55,550 nucleotides of DNA from an uncultured Parabacteroides sp. (GCA_900541965.1 UQLN01000031.1:1-55550), one strand, 5' to 3'. Counted from the stretch's first letter, positions 26,384 to 35,761 are shown. The notes: generated by a model not told the origin, from the sequence alone. Numbers and translations: made by a program.

Positions 26384-27022
26384 ATGAAAAGTGTTATTAT
26401 TGGAGCAGGAACCTACGGTCAGGTTTACTATGCTTATCTCCAAGATATGGGTGTGAATGTTATCGGCTTTTTAGATGATAATGAAAAATTGTGGAATACG
26501 CTTGTTTTGGGTATACCGGTACTTGGAGGCACAGATTTATTGGAGAAACAGAGAAATACAGGGATGTTTGAGGCTGTATATTGCCCTATAGGTAATAATC
26601 GTTTGCGTGTTCATTTTTTGAAATGTGCTGAACAGTTAGGTTATGAGATTCCTAATTATATTCATTCGACAGTGACCTTGTCTCCTCGTGTTAAAATAGG
26701 AAAAGGTGTCTACATTCTGTTAGGTACGACTATTATGCCTTATACTCAGATAGATGATTATGTAATGATTAGTATGGGAGTACATCTTGCTCATCATTCA
26801 TACTTGGCAAAAGGAACATTTTTATCTACGGGAGTTAATTTCGGAGCTTCTATATCGACTGGTGAATGTGCATATGTAGGTATTAGTGCTACGGTTATGA
26901 CAGGTTTACATACATTAGGTAAAGATTGTCTTGTTGGAGCAGGAGCTGTTGTTGTAAAAGACGTTCCGGATAGAGCGGTTGTAGCAGGAGTACCTGCCCG
27001 GATTATAAGATATCAAGAATAA
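26384..27022 (+). CDS. Sugar O/N-acetyltransferase (PglD/NeuD family)
   Basis: This 212-residue protein has a small N-terminal Rossmann-like domain (VIIGAGTYGQVYYAYL, VIGFLDDN) and a C-terminal left-handed beta-helix of hexapeptide repeats (VKIGKGVYILLGTTI, GECAYVGISATVMTG, CLVGAGAVVVKDVPD). The active-site histidine is probably in MGVHLAHHSYL. It should acetylate the 4-amino group of a UDP-amino-sugar using acetyl-CoA. It starts two bases after the sugar transferase stop and precedes the aminotransferase, the same set as pglC-pglD-pglE. Confidence 0.92.
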   Translation: MKSVIIGAGTYGQVYYAYLQDMGVNVIGFLDDNEKLWNTLVLGIPVLGGTDLLEKQRNTGMFEAVYCPIGNNRLRVHFLKCAEQLGYEIPNYIHSTVTLSPRVKIGKGVYILLGTTIMPYTQIDDYVMISMGVHLAHHSYLAKGTFLSTGVNFGASISTGECAYVGISATVMTGLHTLGKDCLVGAGAVVVKDVPDRAVVAGVPARIIRYQE

Positions 27023-27071
27023 ATATATCATGCGTGTGTTTCCTTTGTTTCTAAGCTAAAAATAATTGAAA

Positions 27072-28229
27072 ATGAATAAAAGAATTTACCTTTCTTTAGC
27101 CCATATGTCTGGTCGTGAACAAGAGTTCATAAAAGAAGCCTTTGATACGAACTGGGTAGTTCCTTTGGGACCCAATGTCGATGCCTTTGAAAAATTGTTG
27201 GAACAATATTTATGTAAGGGTAATGAAGCTGAAATAGAGAATCCCGGTTGCCATGTCGTGGCACTCTCGGCAGGAACAGCTGCTCTTCATTTGGGGCTTG
27301 TCCAGTTGGGTGTTAAGCCTGGTGATGATGTGATTTGCCAGTCTTTCACATTTGCTGCTTCTGCAAATCCGATTTTATATTTGGGAGCAAATCCGATTTT
27401 TGTAGACAGTGAACCGGATACTTGGAATATAAATCCTATCCTGTTGAGAGAAGCTATAAAAGACCGGTTGGAAAAAACCGGTAAGTTGCCGAAGGTAATT
27501 ATCCCCGTTCATTTATATGGCATGCCTGCAAAAATGGATGAGATAATGGCGATAGCCGGATATTATAATATTCCTGTATTGGAAGATGCTGCTGAAGCTT
27601 TAGGCTCTGAATATAAAGGGCGTAAGTGTGGCGTTTTTGGTGAATTCGGAGTATTGTCATTCAATGGAAACAAGATAATAACGACGTCCGGAGGAGGTGC
27701 TTTGGTTTGCCAGACAAAAGAAGCTGCAGAACGGACTATGTTTTATGCAACTCAAGCGCGTGAAAATGCCCCGCATTACCAGCATGAACATGTTGGTTAC
27801 AACTATCGGATGAGCAATATATGTGCCGGTATCGGACGTGGACAGATGACCGTATTGGAACAATTCATCAAGCGCCGCCAGGAAATCCATGCGTTATATG
27901 CAGCTCTATTGAGAAAAGCTCCAGGCATAACGGTGCATCGGGCACCTTCCGGTGATTATCGTTCCAACTATTGGCTGACCTGTATCCTTGTCGATCCGGA
28001 TAAGGCTGGTTGTACCCGCGAAGATATCCGTCTGCGTTTGGCAGAACAGGATATCGAGACCCGTCCTCTTTGGAAACCGATGCATTTACAGCCGGTATTT
28101 TCCCAAGCTCCATTTTATGGTGACGGTACTTCCGAGCATTTGTTTGATATTGGTCTTTGTCTTCCTTCAGGGCCTACTTTGACTGATGATGATATTTGCA
28201 GAGTGGTGAATGCGGTTTTGAATAATTGA
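27072..28229 (+). CDS. DegT/DnrJ/EryC1-family PLP sugar aminotransferase (PglE-like)
   Basis: This 385-residue aminotransferase starts YLSLAHMSGREQEFIKEAF and has the PLP lysine in VLSFNGNKIITTSGGGALV and the cofactor-binding VLEDAAEALGSEYKG. It should transfer an amino group from glutamate to C4 of the UDP-4-keto-6-deoxy sugar made by the first gene of the locus. The ATG at 27072 is preferred to a TTG two codons upstream. It is the last gene of the sugar-building block. The codon usage is less AT-biased than in the glycosyltransferases before it. Confidence 0.94.
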   Translation: MNKRIYLSLAHMSGREQEFIKEAFDTNWVVPLGPNVDAFEKLLEQYLCKGNEAEIENPGCHVVALSAGTAALHLGLVQLGVKPGDDVICQSFTFAASANPILYLGANPIFVDSEPDTWNINPILLREAIKDRLEKTGKLPKVIIPVHLYGMPAKMDEIMAIAGYYNIPVLEDAAEALGSEYKGRKCGVFGEFGVLSFNGNKIITTSGGGALVCQTKEAAERTMFYATQARENAPHYQHEHVGYNYRMSNICAGIGRGQMTVLEQFIKRRQEIHALYAALLRKAPGITVHRAPSGDYRSNYWLTCILVDPDKAGCTREDIRLRLAEQDIETRPLWKPMHLQPVFSQAPFYGDGTSEHLFDIGLCLPSGPTLTDDDICRVVNAVLNN

Positions 28230-28301
28230 TTACAGTGCAAATATAATCGCTTGTTTAGAGATTTGGGGCGCGAAGTGAATCGAATGTATTTTGAAGTTAA
28301 T

Positions 28302-29033
28302 ATGCGTTTTTTGTGTGTTTGGATAATTCTTTTTTTGTTGTTTTCTACCGGGTTTTTAAAAGCCCAGTATTCAATGGGAACAACAGGGCTTTTAAATATT
28401 CCTTCGGCGGATATGCAGCCGGACGGAACATTTATGGGCGGAGGAAATTATTTGCCCAAACAGATGTTGCCATCCTCGTGGGGATACAACACTGGAAATT
28501 ATTTTGTGAATATGACTTTCCTCCCTTTTTTAGAAGTGGCATATCGTTGTACATTGCTTCGTGGCGAGTTTAAAGCAGGAAATAAATGGCAACAAGATCG
28601 CTCTGTTTCTATCCGTTTGCGCCCTTTAAAAGAGGCGAAGTGGTGGCCGTCGATTGTTTTAGGAAGTAATGATGCTTTTACAACGAATCAGTTGAATATG
28701 TTTGGTGAAGTAGGAAAAAACCGTTTTTTCTCTTCTGTGTATGGGGTGGCTACAAAACATATTTTTTTATCCGGACACGATCTCGGATTTACGTTTGGTG
28801 CTAATGTCCCTTTTAGTAAAAGTAGTTATAAGCAAGGTGTGTTTGGGGGGATTAGTTATAGCCCTGCTTTTTTCAGGCCATTAACAATGATGATGGAGTA
28901 TGATACTACAGACGCGGTGAATATCGGAGTTGCAGCCCGGTTGTTCAACCATTTATCCTTACATGCTTTTTGCTATGATTTTAAAACGGTCTCGGCGGGG
29001 ATACGTTACGAAATCCAATTGATAAAGAGATGA
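28302..29033 (+). CDS. YjbH/GfcD N-terminal half: outer membrane barrel protein
   Basis: This 243-residue protein has a signal peptide (FLCVWIILFLLFSTGFLKAQ) and then YSMGTTGLLNIPSADMQPDG, which matches the start of the YjbH family (PF06082) of polysaccharide export proteins. Alternating polar and aromatic strands follow to a C-terminal beta-barrel ending. YjbH/GfcD proteins of enterobacteria are about 700 residues; this one covers only the first half, and the next gene supplies the rest. The two genes overlap by four bases. The start could also be the ATG at 28284. The role inferred is an outer membrane partner in capsule export. Confidence 0.8.
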   Translation: MRFLCVWIILFLLFSTGFLKAQYSMGTTGLLNIPSADMQPDGTFMGGGNYLPKQMLPSSWGYNTGNYFVNMTFLPFLEVAYRCTLLRGEFKAGNKWQQDRSVSIRLRPLKEAKWWPSIVLGSNDAFTTNQLNMFGEVGKNRFFSSVYGVATKHIFLSGHDLGFTFGANVPFSKSSYKQGVFGGISYSPAFFRPLTMMMEYDTTDAVNIGVAARLFNHLSLHAFCYDFKTVSAGIRYEIQLIKR

Positions 29034-30271
29034 TGCGTCAAATATTTTTATTTACATCTTTTCTGATATTTATATGGGGGTTCCCTTTGGGATTGAAAGC
29101 GAATAATCAATCGGGAATCTCGGCAGTGGCGGATAGCTTGGTAAAGATGGGATTGGAGGATGTCCGTGTAAATGAGAAAGGGAATGTTCTCCGTATTGCT
29201 TATGAAGATAAGGTGTATCGTGGAACTTATCGTGGACTGGCTGCCGTAATCGATAAATTACTTCGTGATGAGTCTATTATTACTCCGGTGCATCTTATTG
29301 TTCTGGAAAACCGTATTCCTCAAATAGATGTCCGTATGTCAGTAAGTGCTATTTTTGATTATAGAAAGGGTTTGATTGACTGGAAGGAGTTTGTTAATTC
29401 TTTAAAAATCAGTTATGATACGGATGAAGATATGCGTATGTTAGCTGAAGCTCCAACTATGAACCGTTCCATTGGAAAAGTAGAAGTTGTTCTTTATCCT
29501 CAAGTAAGTTTGAATAACTCCTGGTTGGATAAATTGTATGGAGTAGTGTTGAACATTGCCCCTGCTGTGGAGGTTAGTCTTTGGAGAGGAGCTTCTTTTA
29601 CCGGTCAGGTAATCTTCCCTGTTTGGAATAATATGGGAGGTGAATACGATTATATTCGTCCTGGCATGTTGGTATTACGGCAAGAATTACGTTTTCCTCA
29701 TAATTTGTTTGCATCATTTAGTATAGGGAATTTTAATGCAGACAGAATGGGAGCGGATGTTTCATTACTTTATCGCTTGAGTAATGATCGTTGGGCTTTC
29801 GGATTAAACGGAGGACTGACAGGTTCATCCACCTTTTATGGAGGAAAATGGGAAGTAGCCCAATGGAAAAAGATAAACGGCTCCATATTGGTACAGTATA
29901 ATGAACCTCATTACCAGTTGGAATTTGATTTGCGGGCATTGCGTTTTATTTATGGAGATTACGGGGTACGTCTGGATTGCGTACGTCACTTCGGGGAAGT
30001 TGCTGTCGGGCTCTTTGCAATGTGTGCCGGTGGACAGGTGAACGGGGGTTTTAATTTTGCAATCCCTTTGCCCCGTAAGAAAAGAGGTAACAGGCGTGCC
30101 GTACGTGTTCGTTTGCCGGAATATTTTGATTGGGAATATCAGGCACGGACCGGAACTTATTATGCAAAGCGTTTAGGAAGGACATTTGAAACCCGCCCTG
30201 ATGAAAACCATAGCCGGAGTTATTATAATCCGGATTTTATACGAACCAATCTGAAGCGGTTGGAAAAGTGA
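29030..30271 (+). CDS. YjbH/GfcD C-terminal half: outer membrane barrel protein
   Basis: This 413-residue protein has its own signal peptide (IFLFTSFLIFIWGFPLGLKA). A periplasmic domain of about 90 residues follows (ADSLVKMGLEDVRVNEKG), then a barrel-like region and a C-terminal part with RRAVRVRLPEYFDWEYQ and YYNPDFIRTNLKRLEK. These features fit the C-terminal half of YjbH/GfcD. Together with the upstream gene the total (about 650 residues) equals one full-length YjbH. Separate signal peptides mean each half is exported on its own, so the two would have to assemble as separate barrels. Assignment of this half rests partly on gene order. Confidence 0.72.
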   Translation: MMRQIFLFTSFLIFIWGFPLGLKANNQSGISAVADSLVKMGLEDVRVNEKGNVLRIAYEDKVYRGTYRGLAAVIDKLLRDESIITPVHLIVLENRIPQIDVRMSVSAIFDYRKGLIDWKEFVNSLKISYDTDEDMRMLAEAPTMNRSIGKVEVVLYPQVSLNNSWLDKLYGVVLNIAPAVEVSLWRGASFTGQVIFPVWNNMGGEYDYIRPGMLVLRQELRFPHNLFASFSIGNFNADRMGADVSLLYRLSNDRWAFGLNGGLTGSSTFYGGKWEVAQWKKINGSILVQYNEPHYQLEFDLRALRFIYGDYGVRLDCVRHFGEVAVGLFAMCAGGQVNGGFNFAIPLPRKKRGNRRAVRVRLPEYFDWEYQARTGTYYAKRLGRTFETRPDENHSRSYYNPDFIRTNLKRLEK

Positions 30272-30322
30272 GTGTGTTAGTTGTGTTATTAATTATCAAA
30301 TAATTACTTAAATTGAAACAAA

Positions 30323-31555
30323 ATGAAAGCGAAAAGTAAATTGGTAGCCGGATTGTGTTTTTGCATGTTGGCTGCAATGAGTATAGGAAGTATTTCCTGT
30401 AGAAAAAGTGAACCTACACCTGAAATCGTAACTAATCCATTAGATGCTGTGGCTTATTATATTGTAGGGCATGTACATGACGGAACTAATGGCTTAAGCG
30501 GTGTAAAAGTAAGCACTTCCGGTATCGAGACAACGACTGATGCCAACGGAGAATTTAAATTGGAGGTAAAAACGAAAGGGAACCATCTTATTGAATTTTC
30601 AAAAAACGGTTATATTCCGGTTTCTGCAGATGCAACAATTGCGTCAAGTGCAACTAAACGTAGTAGTGTTATGATGACTCAGATTATGACGAAAGCGAAT
30701 GATCCTGTGGTTGTTAATCCGGATAGGGAAGTTGTAATCTCAGGAGGAGTGACAAGTCCTACCTCTTTCACTTTTCCAAAAGGTGCAGTAAAAGAGGCTG
30801 CAAATATTACTATTACAGAATTTGTTGGAGGTATGAAAAAGTCGCCAACTCATATTAGTTTATCTATGTTGAATTGTCAACCGGATGGAATGTCTTTTGA
30901 TGTACCAGTACAAGTTTCTATAAAAAATCAAACAAGTGATGCTATTCATTTTGTTGATGTACTTCATTTTGTCGAAAAAAATGGGGTGTGGAAACAAGCA
31001 GGAACAGCATCTTATGATGTAAATGATAATACTTATAAGACGACACTGAGTAATTTTTCAAATCATTCATTTGGCCCTGCACATCAAGTTGTCTCTTCTA
31101 TAAATTCACAAGAAAATTTGGATGAGGTAGTTGTTGATAACTTGAATAATATGGCAGTTAAAGAGTCTGAAGTTGAAGGTATTCAAAAAATGGGCTGGGA
31201 AATAGATGGTGATTTGAATGCATTGTTGAAAGCAAAATATCCGAATTTGATTGATGATGATATTACAGCATTGTCAGCAACTATTCAACATGCAATAGCT
31301 TCAACAAAGGGTAGTACCCCAGGGGTGCATCAGTCGACCATTTCTTTTGGAAAGGCCAAAGTGAGCGGAGATACGAAAATGACACTTACTTTACTTTCTG
31401 ATGTCCATACTGAAAATATTGCATTCGAACTTACCGCCCAGAATTCATCTTCAAGTTTTGAGGTGCCTGTTAAGACATACAGTGGAGTTTCTTCTAAAAT
31501 TACATACCAATATGGACCTACCCGTACAGACCATTCCGGTGGTGGCGGTGATTAA
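30323..31555 (+). CDS. Lipoprotein with carboxypeptidase-regulatory-like and ZU5-like domains, function unknown
   Basis: This 410-residue protein starts with a lipoprotein signal peptide ending SIGSISC. It then has an Ig-like carboxypeptidase regulatory domain (IVGHVHDGTNGLSGVKVSTS, TDANGEFKLEV) at about residues 48-120, and a region with FPKGAVKEAANITITEF at about 150-250 resembling ZU5-type domains. A Ser/Thr-rich C-terminal part ends HSGGGGD. It is not a known capsule gene. It lies between the yjbH pair and wza on the same strand, so it probably acts at the outer membrane in export or in anchoring the polymer. The domain calls are from motif resemblance only. Confidence 0.65.
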   Translation: MKAKSKLVAGLCFCMLAAMSIGSISCRKSEPTPEIVTNPLDAVAYYIVGHVHDGTNGLSGVKVSTSGIETTTDANGEFKLEVKTKGNHLIEFSKNGYIPVSADATIASSATKRSSVMMTQIMTKANDPVVVNPDREVVISGGVTSPTSFTFPKGAVKEAANITITEFVGGMKKSPTHISLSMLNCQPDGMSFDVPVQVSIKNQTSDAIHFVDVLHFVEKNGVWKQAGTASYDVNDNTYKTTLSNFSNHSFGPAHQVVSSINSQENLDEVVVDNLNNMAVKESEVEGIQKMGWEIDGDLNALLKAKYPNLIDDDITALSATIQHAIASTKGSTPGVHQSTISFGKAKVSGDTKMTLTLLSDVHTENIAFELTAQNSSSSFEVPVKTYSGVSSKITYQYGPTRTDHSGGGGD

Positions 31556-31572
31556 TTATTTTTTTATTGACA

Positions 31573-32364
31573 ATGAAAAACTTAAAATTTATAATTATGT
31601 ACATGGCTGTCTTATTGACAGCCTGTACTTCTCCTAAAAAAGTACTATACCTGCAAGATGTGGACCCTTTTAAAAAGCAGGAAATTGATCAAAAATATGA
31701 AGTGATTATTCATAATGATGATTTGCTTTCTATTGTAATAAATAGTCGGGAGCCGGAATTAGCACTACCTTTTAATATGCCAATGGTAACGTATCAGTTG
31801 GGTGCGCCAGGAAGTCAATCAGGGCAACATCGTGTATTAGGATATTTAGTAGATGCAAATGGGTATATTGATTTCCCTCTTCTTGGTCCGATAAAAGCTG
31901 CGGGATTAACCCGTTTGCAATTAACAGATTTAATTAAGGATAAATTAGTAAAAGGCGATTTATTGAAAGATCCGATTGTAACAGTCCAATTCCTTAATTT
32001 TAAAATATCAGTAATCGGTGAGGTTACGCGTCCGGGGAGTTTTAGTATTACGGGAGATCGCGTTACCCTGTTGGAAGCCTTAAGTATGGCTGGTGATTTG
32101 ACTATTTATGGGAAACGTGATAGAGTAGCTGTAATTCGTGAAAAGGATGGTATACGTACTATCCAATATCATGATTTACGTTCGTCGGATATTTTTGAGT
32201 CTCCCTACTATTATCTGCAACAGAATGACATCGTATATGTTGAACCTAATAAAGCAAAATCCGGACAAAGTGGAATCAATCAAAATAATTCGGTAGGGGT
32301 ATGGCTATCAGCTGTGTCTGTTTTAGCTTCTGTTATATCGTTACTTGTAACACTTTCTAAATAG
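31573..32364 (+). CDS. wza: Polysaccharide export lipoprotein (Wza family)
   Basis: This 263-residue lipoprotein (signal ending VLLTAC) has the Poly_export domain (YEVIIHNDDLLSIVINSREP, DANGYIDFPLLGPIKAAGLT) and an SLBB domain (VIGEVTRPGSFSITGDRVTL). It ends in one hydrophobic helix (VGVWLSAVSVLASVISLLVT) expected to cross the outer membrane. It should form the octameric outer membrane channel through which the polymer leaves the cell. It is shorter than E. coli Wza, as is usual in Bacteroidetes. The ATG at 31573 is chosen over a TTG two codons upstream. wzc follows after about 100 bases. Confidence 0.92.
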   Translation: MKNLKFIIMYMAVLLTACTSPKKVLYLQDVDPFKKQEIDQKYEVIIHNDDLLSIVINSREPELALPFNMPMVTYQLGAPGSQSGQHRVLGYLVDANGYIDFPLLGPIKAAGLTRLQLTDLIKDKLVKGDLLKDPIVTVQFLNFKISVIGEVTRPGSFSITGDRVTLLEALSMAGDLTIYGKRDRVAVIREKDGIRTIQYHDLRSSDIFESPYYYLQQNDIVYVEPNKAKSGQSGINQNNSVGVWLSAVSVLASVISLLVTLSK

Positions 32365-32467
32365 AAAAAATAACCCTTAAAACTCATGTGAATTAGATAA
32401 TTGTATAATAGAGATTTGGAAATAGGGCTGAATACTCTGTAGACAATTGTTCATAAAATAAAATTAA

Positions 32468-34882
32468 ATGGAACCAAATCAAGAATTAGATAACCATTTG
32501 TTGCAACAGGAAGATGATAACTTGAATATAGGGGATATGATCCGTATAGTACGAGTTCACTGGCTTTGGTTTGCATTATCGATAATTGTGTGTTTGGCTA
32601 TTGCTATTGTTTACCTGAAATGGGCTCCGAAACAATATACACGGACAGCTACCGTATTAATCAAAGATGAGAAAAAGGGAGCAGGAGCGATTAGCGAATC
32701 TTCTGCTTTTTCTGATATCGGGATGTTTGGGATGAGAAGTAGTGTGGACAATGAGGTCCTTCTATTTCAATCTAAATTGTTAATGCAGAATGTAGTGAAA
32801 AGACTTAACTTGGACATTCGGTATACGGTGAAACGGGGATTGAGAACAACCGATTTATATACTCAAAGTCCAGTTGTTCTGGTTTTTCCGGAATCAGAAT
32901 CTAATCAGAAATTTTCTTTAGCTGTTACACCAATAGATGAAACACATGTTAAGCTTAGTGACTTTGAAGCTGTAGGAATAGATACTTCAGAAACGAAGAC
33001 TGTTGTAATGGGTGATACGGTACAAACTCCTGTTGGAAAGCTTATGGTTTCTCCTTCTTTTTATTATACGGAAGAGTATATAGGGAAAACTATTCGAGTA
33101 CAAAAAGAGGACCGTGACGAAGTTGCATTACGTTTTAATCGTAGTTTACAGGTTTCTCTTGCCAGTAAAACTGCATCTATTATTAATTTGACATTGCAGG
33201 ATGTTTCTATTCCTCGTGCGGAGGATGTTGTCAATACCGTAATTTCTGTTTATAATGAAGATGCTGTGAATGACAAAAATCGTATTATGGTAAACACCTC
33301 GGAATTTATTAATGAACGTTTGATTATCATAGAAAAAGAACTGGGAAATGTCGATACGAATATAGAATCATTTAAGCGTGAGAATAAATTGACGGATATT
33401 GTTTCGGAAACAGGAATTTATTTAAGGGAGAGTAGTGAGTATAGTCAGACTGGACTTAGTTTGGAGAATCAGTTGATGTTGGCACGTTATATTCATAATT
33501 ATCTGCTGGACCCGTCAAAGGAGTCAGAATTGATACCGGTAAATACAGGGATTGCAGATGCAAATGTGGAATCTCAGATAGCTGAATATAATACAATGTT
33601 GCTAAAGCGGGACCGTTTAGTTTCCAGTAGTAGTAACCGGAATCCTGTTGTAATGGATTTAAATAATTCTCTTCAAGCGATGCGACAGACGATTATCCGT
33701 TCTGTGGATAATTTAATTGTTAGTTTAAATATCCAAAATAAGAATGTCCGTGCCAGGGAAGAACAAACTTCTAAAAGAATATCCGCTGTTCCTGGACAAC
33801 AAAAGCAAGTACTCTCTATAGAGCGTCAACAGAAAATTAAAGAAGAGTTATATCTTTACTTATTGAACAAACGTGAAGAAAATGCATTGTCACAAGCTAT
33901 AACAGAGAGTAATGCACGTATTATTGATCCGGCTATGGGCAGTAAGTCTCCTGTTTCTCCTAAATCGATGATTGTTTTGTTCACTGCATTTGTTTTGGGA
34001 GGGCTGGTTCCCGCTGGTTTGTTATGGTTATTTAAAACTATCGATACGAAAGTACGTTCGCGTAAAGATGTAGAAGATAAAACTACTATTCCTTTCCTTG
34101 GAGAAATACCACTTCGTGATAAAAATAAAAAGAAGAATGAGGATACGAAAGAAGGTAAATATGATGAGGTTGTTATACGTGAGGGAGGACGTGATGCTGT
34201 ATCGGAAGCTTTTCGTATTGTGCGTACAAATATGGATTTTATGCGTGTGAGGGCTACTGAAATGAAGGTTGTGATGTTTACTTCCTTCAACTCAAATGCG
34301 GGAAAGACATTTGTTTCGATGAATCTGGCAATGAGCTTCGCATTAGCCAAAAAGAAGGTCGTACTTGTCGATCTCGATATTCGTAAGGGTACCCTTAGCT
34401 CTCACATTCGCAATGCGAATGTGGGGATGACAAACTATTTGTCTGGCAAAGTTGACAAAGTCGAAGATATTGTTCGTAAAAACGAGTTGCATGAGAACCT
34501 CGATATTATTTATGCCGGTCCTGTTCCTCCGAATCCTGCCGAATTGCTGTTAAGCGATCGTTTAGAAAAATTGGTGTCAGAATTGAAAAAATGTTATGAT
34601 TATGTGATTTTAGATAATGTTCCAAGTGGTGTCGTTGCTGATGCAGCTATTGTTAACCGTGTTGCCGATCTGACGATTTATGTAATACGTGCCGGCTTAT
34701 TTGACCGCCGTCAATTACCTGAATTGGAACGATTGTATCGTCAAAATCAGTATCGAAATCTGTGTTTGATATTGAATGGTGTCCGCTATAAGAAAACAGG
34801 TTACGGATACGGTTATGGCTACGGATACGGTTATGGCTACGGATATGGTTACGGTTATGGCAATGAGAAATCAAAAGCATGA
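32468..34882 (+). CDS. wzc: Polysaccharide co-polymerase and tyrosine autokinase (Wzc)
   Basis: This 804-residue inner membrane protein has a Wzz domain between membrane helices near residues 35-55 and 500-525, and a cytoplasmic BY-kinase domain. Walker A is NSNAGKT with K613; Walker A' (VVLVDLDIRKG) and Walker B (YVILDNVPSG) follow. The C-terminal tail consists of ten Gly-Tyr dipeptides (residues 778-797), then GNEKSKA. The tail is the tyrosine cluster that is autophosphorylated between subunits, which controls chain length and export with Wza. The cognate phosphatase is the PHP protein encoded next. The pure GY run is more regular than the usual tyrosine tail. Confidence 0.95.
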   Translation: MEPNQELDNHLLQQEDDNLNIGDMIRIVRVHWLWFALSIIVCLAIAIVYLKWAPKQYTRTATVLIKDEKKGAGAISESSAFSDIGMFGMRSSVDNEVLLFQSKLLMQNVVKRLNLDIRYTVKRGLRTTDLYTQSPVVLVFPESESNQKFSLAVTPIDETHVKLSDFEAVGIDTSETKTVVMGDTVQTPVGKLMVSPSFYYTEEYIGKTIRVQKEDRDEVALRFNRSLQVSLASKTASIINLTLQDVSIPRAEDVVNTVISVYNEDAVNDKNRIMVNTSEFINERLIIIEKELGNVDTNIESFKRENKLTDIVSETGIYLRESSEYSQTGLSLENQLMLARYIHNYLLDPSKESELIPVNTGIADANVESQIAEYNTMLLKRDRLVSSSSNRNPVVMDLNNSLQAMRQTIIRSVDNLIVSLNIQNKNVRAREEQTSKRISAVPGQQKQVLSIERQQKIKEELYLYLLNKREENALSQAITESNARIIDPAMGSKSPVSPKSMIVLFTAFVLGGLVPAGLLWLFKTIDTKVRSRKDVEDKTTIPFLGEIPLRDKNKKKNEDTKEGKYDEVVIREGGRDAVSEAFRIVRTNMDFMRVRATEMKVVMFTSFNSNAGKTFVSMNLAMSFALAKKKVVLVDLDIRKGTLSSHIRNANVGMTNYLSGKVDKVEDIVRKNELHENLDIIYAGPVPPNPAELLLSDRLEKLVSELKKCYDYVILDNVPSGVVADAAIVNRVADLTIYVIRAGLFDRRQLPELERLYRQNQYRNLCLILNGVRYKKTGYGYGYGYGYGYGYGYGYGYGNEKSKA
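34799..34858 (+). repeat. In-frame Gly-Tyr tandem repeat in wzc
   Basis: Sixty bases encode ten GGN-TAY codon pairs. The 18-base block GGATACGGTTATGGCTAC occurs twice in tandem and is followed by a variant, so unequal pairing could add or remove GY units without a frameshift. Confidence 0.9.
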
Positions 34883-34907
34883 TGACTAATTTTTACCGAC
34901 GGATTTT

Positions 34908-35642
34908 ATGATATCATTCTTTACAGGGAAAAAGAATATTTTCCATACAGGATTATTGGAAAACATGAGGGATATTCATTGTCATTTATTGCCTGGCGTT
35001 GATGATGGAGTAAAAACAGAGGAGGAAGCTATCGGTTCTTTTATTGCTTTGCGGGAAATGGGAGTCGGTTCTTTTATCCTAACTCCACATGTCATGGAAG
35101 ATATGTCAAATAATACGCGGACAGTTCTGGAAGGGCATTTTAACCGTTTATTATCAAAGGTGCCCGAAGATGTAGAAGTCCGGTTGGCTGCGGAATATAT
35201 GCTTGATGCTAATTTCTTAACTCATATGAAAGATGGTTTATTAAGTATGGGTGATAATTTTGTATTGGTTGAAACATCTTATCTTTCACCTCCTCCGGAA
35301 ATGCAGGATATGATTTACGAGATACTTTTAAACGGGTATCAGCCTATACTGGCCCATCCGGAACGATATGTTTACATGGCCGATAAAGATTATGTCCGCT
35401 GGAAGCAAGTAGGATGTAAATTTCAATTGAACTTGTTATCACTTAGCGGGTATTATGGCAAATTCGCGTTATTGTCTGCCCGTAAATTGATAAAAAAAGG
35501 GTTTTACGACTTTGTCGGTTCTGATTTCCATAATCTGAAAAAATATAAGGAAGGATTAAAACACCTTTACCTTTCTTCTTCCGAAAGGAAAGAAATAGAA
35601 AAACTGCTGGTGAATAATCAAAATTTGATGGGTGATAGTTAA
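34908..35642 (+). CDS. PHP-family protein-tyrosine phosphatase (CpsB/YwqE-like)
   Basis: This 244-residue metal-dependent phosphatase has the PHP motifs DIHCHLLPGVDDG near residue 25, LTPHVME, and HPERYVYM and GSDFHN further on, which hold the metal-binding His and Asp residues. It should dephosphorylate the tyrosine tail of the upstream kinase, the role filled by Wzb/Etp in enterobacteria and by CpsB in Gram-positives. It is the last gene of the capsule operon and is followed by a strong terminator. Confidence 0.92.
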   Translation: MISFFTGKKNIFHTGLLENMRDIHCHLLPGVDDGVKTEEEAIGSFIALREMGVGSFILTPHVMEDMSNNTRTVLEGHFNRLLSKVPEDVEVRLAAEYMLDANFLTHMKDGLLSMGDNFVLVETSYLSPPPEMQDMIYEILLNGYQPILAHPERYVYMADKDYVRWKQVGCKFQLNLLSLSGYYGKFALLSARKLIKKGFYDFVGSDFHNLKKYKEGLKHLYLSSSERKEIEKLLVNNQNLMGDS

Positions 35643-35679
35643 TAGCTGATTAAACAAGCAGGTGAATCCTTTTTTATTG

Positions 35680-35724
35680 GCGGCACAGGTTACAAGTCTG
35701 TAATTTGTGCCGCTTCTGTTTTTG
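35680..35724 (+). terminator. Terminator of the capsule operon
   Basis: GCGGCACA (35680-35687) pairs exactly with TGTGCCGC (35706-35713), extended inside by GTTACA with TGTAAT, and followed by TTCTGTTTTTG. It lies 38 bases after the phosphatase stop. Confidence 0.85.
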
Positions 35725-35761
35725 TATTTGGTATTATATATGAAAATCGAAGATATTTGTG

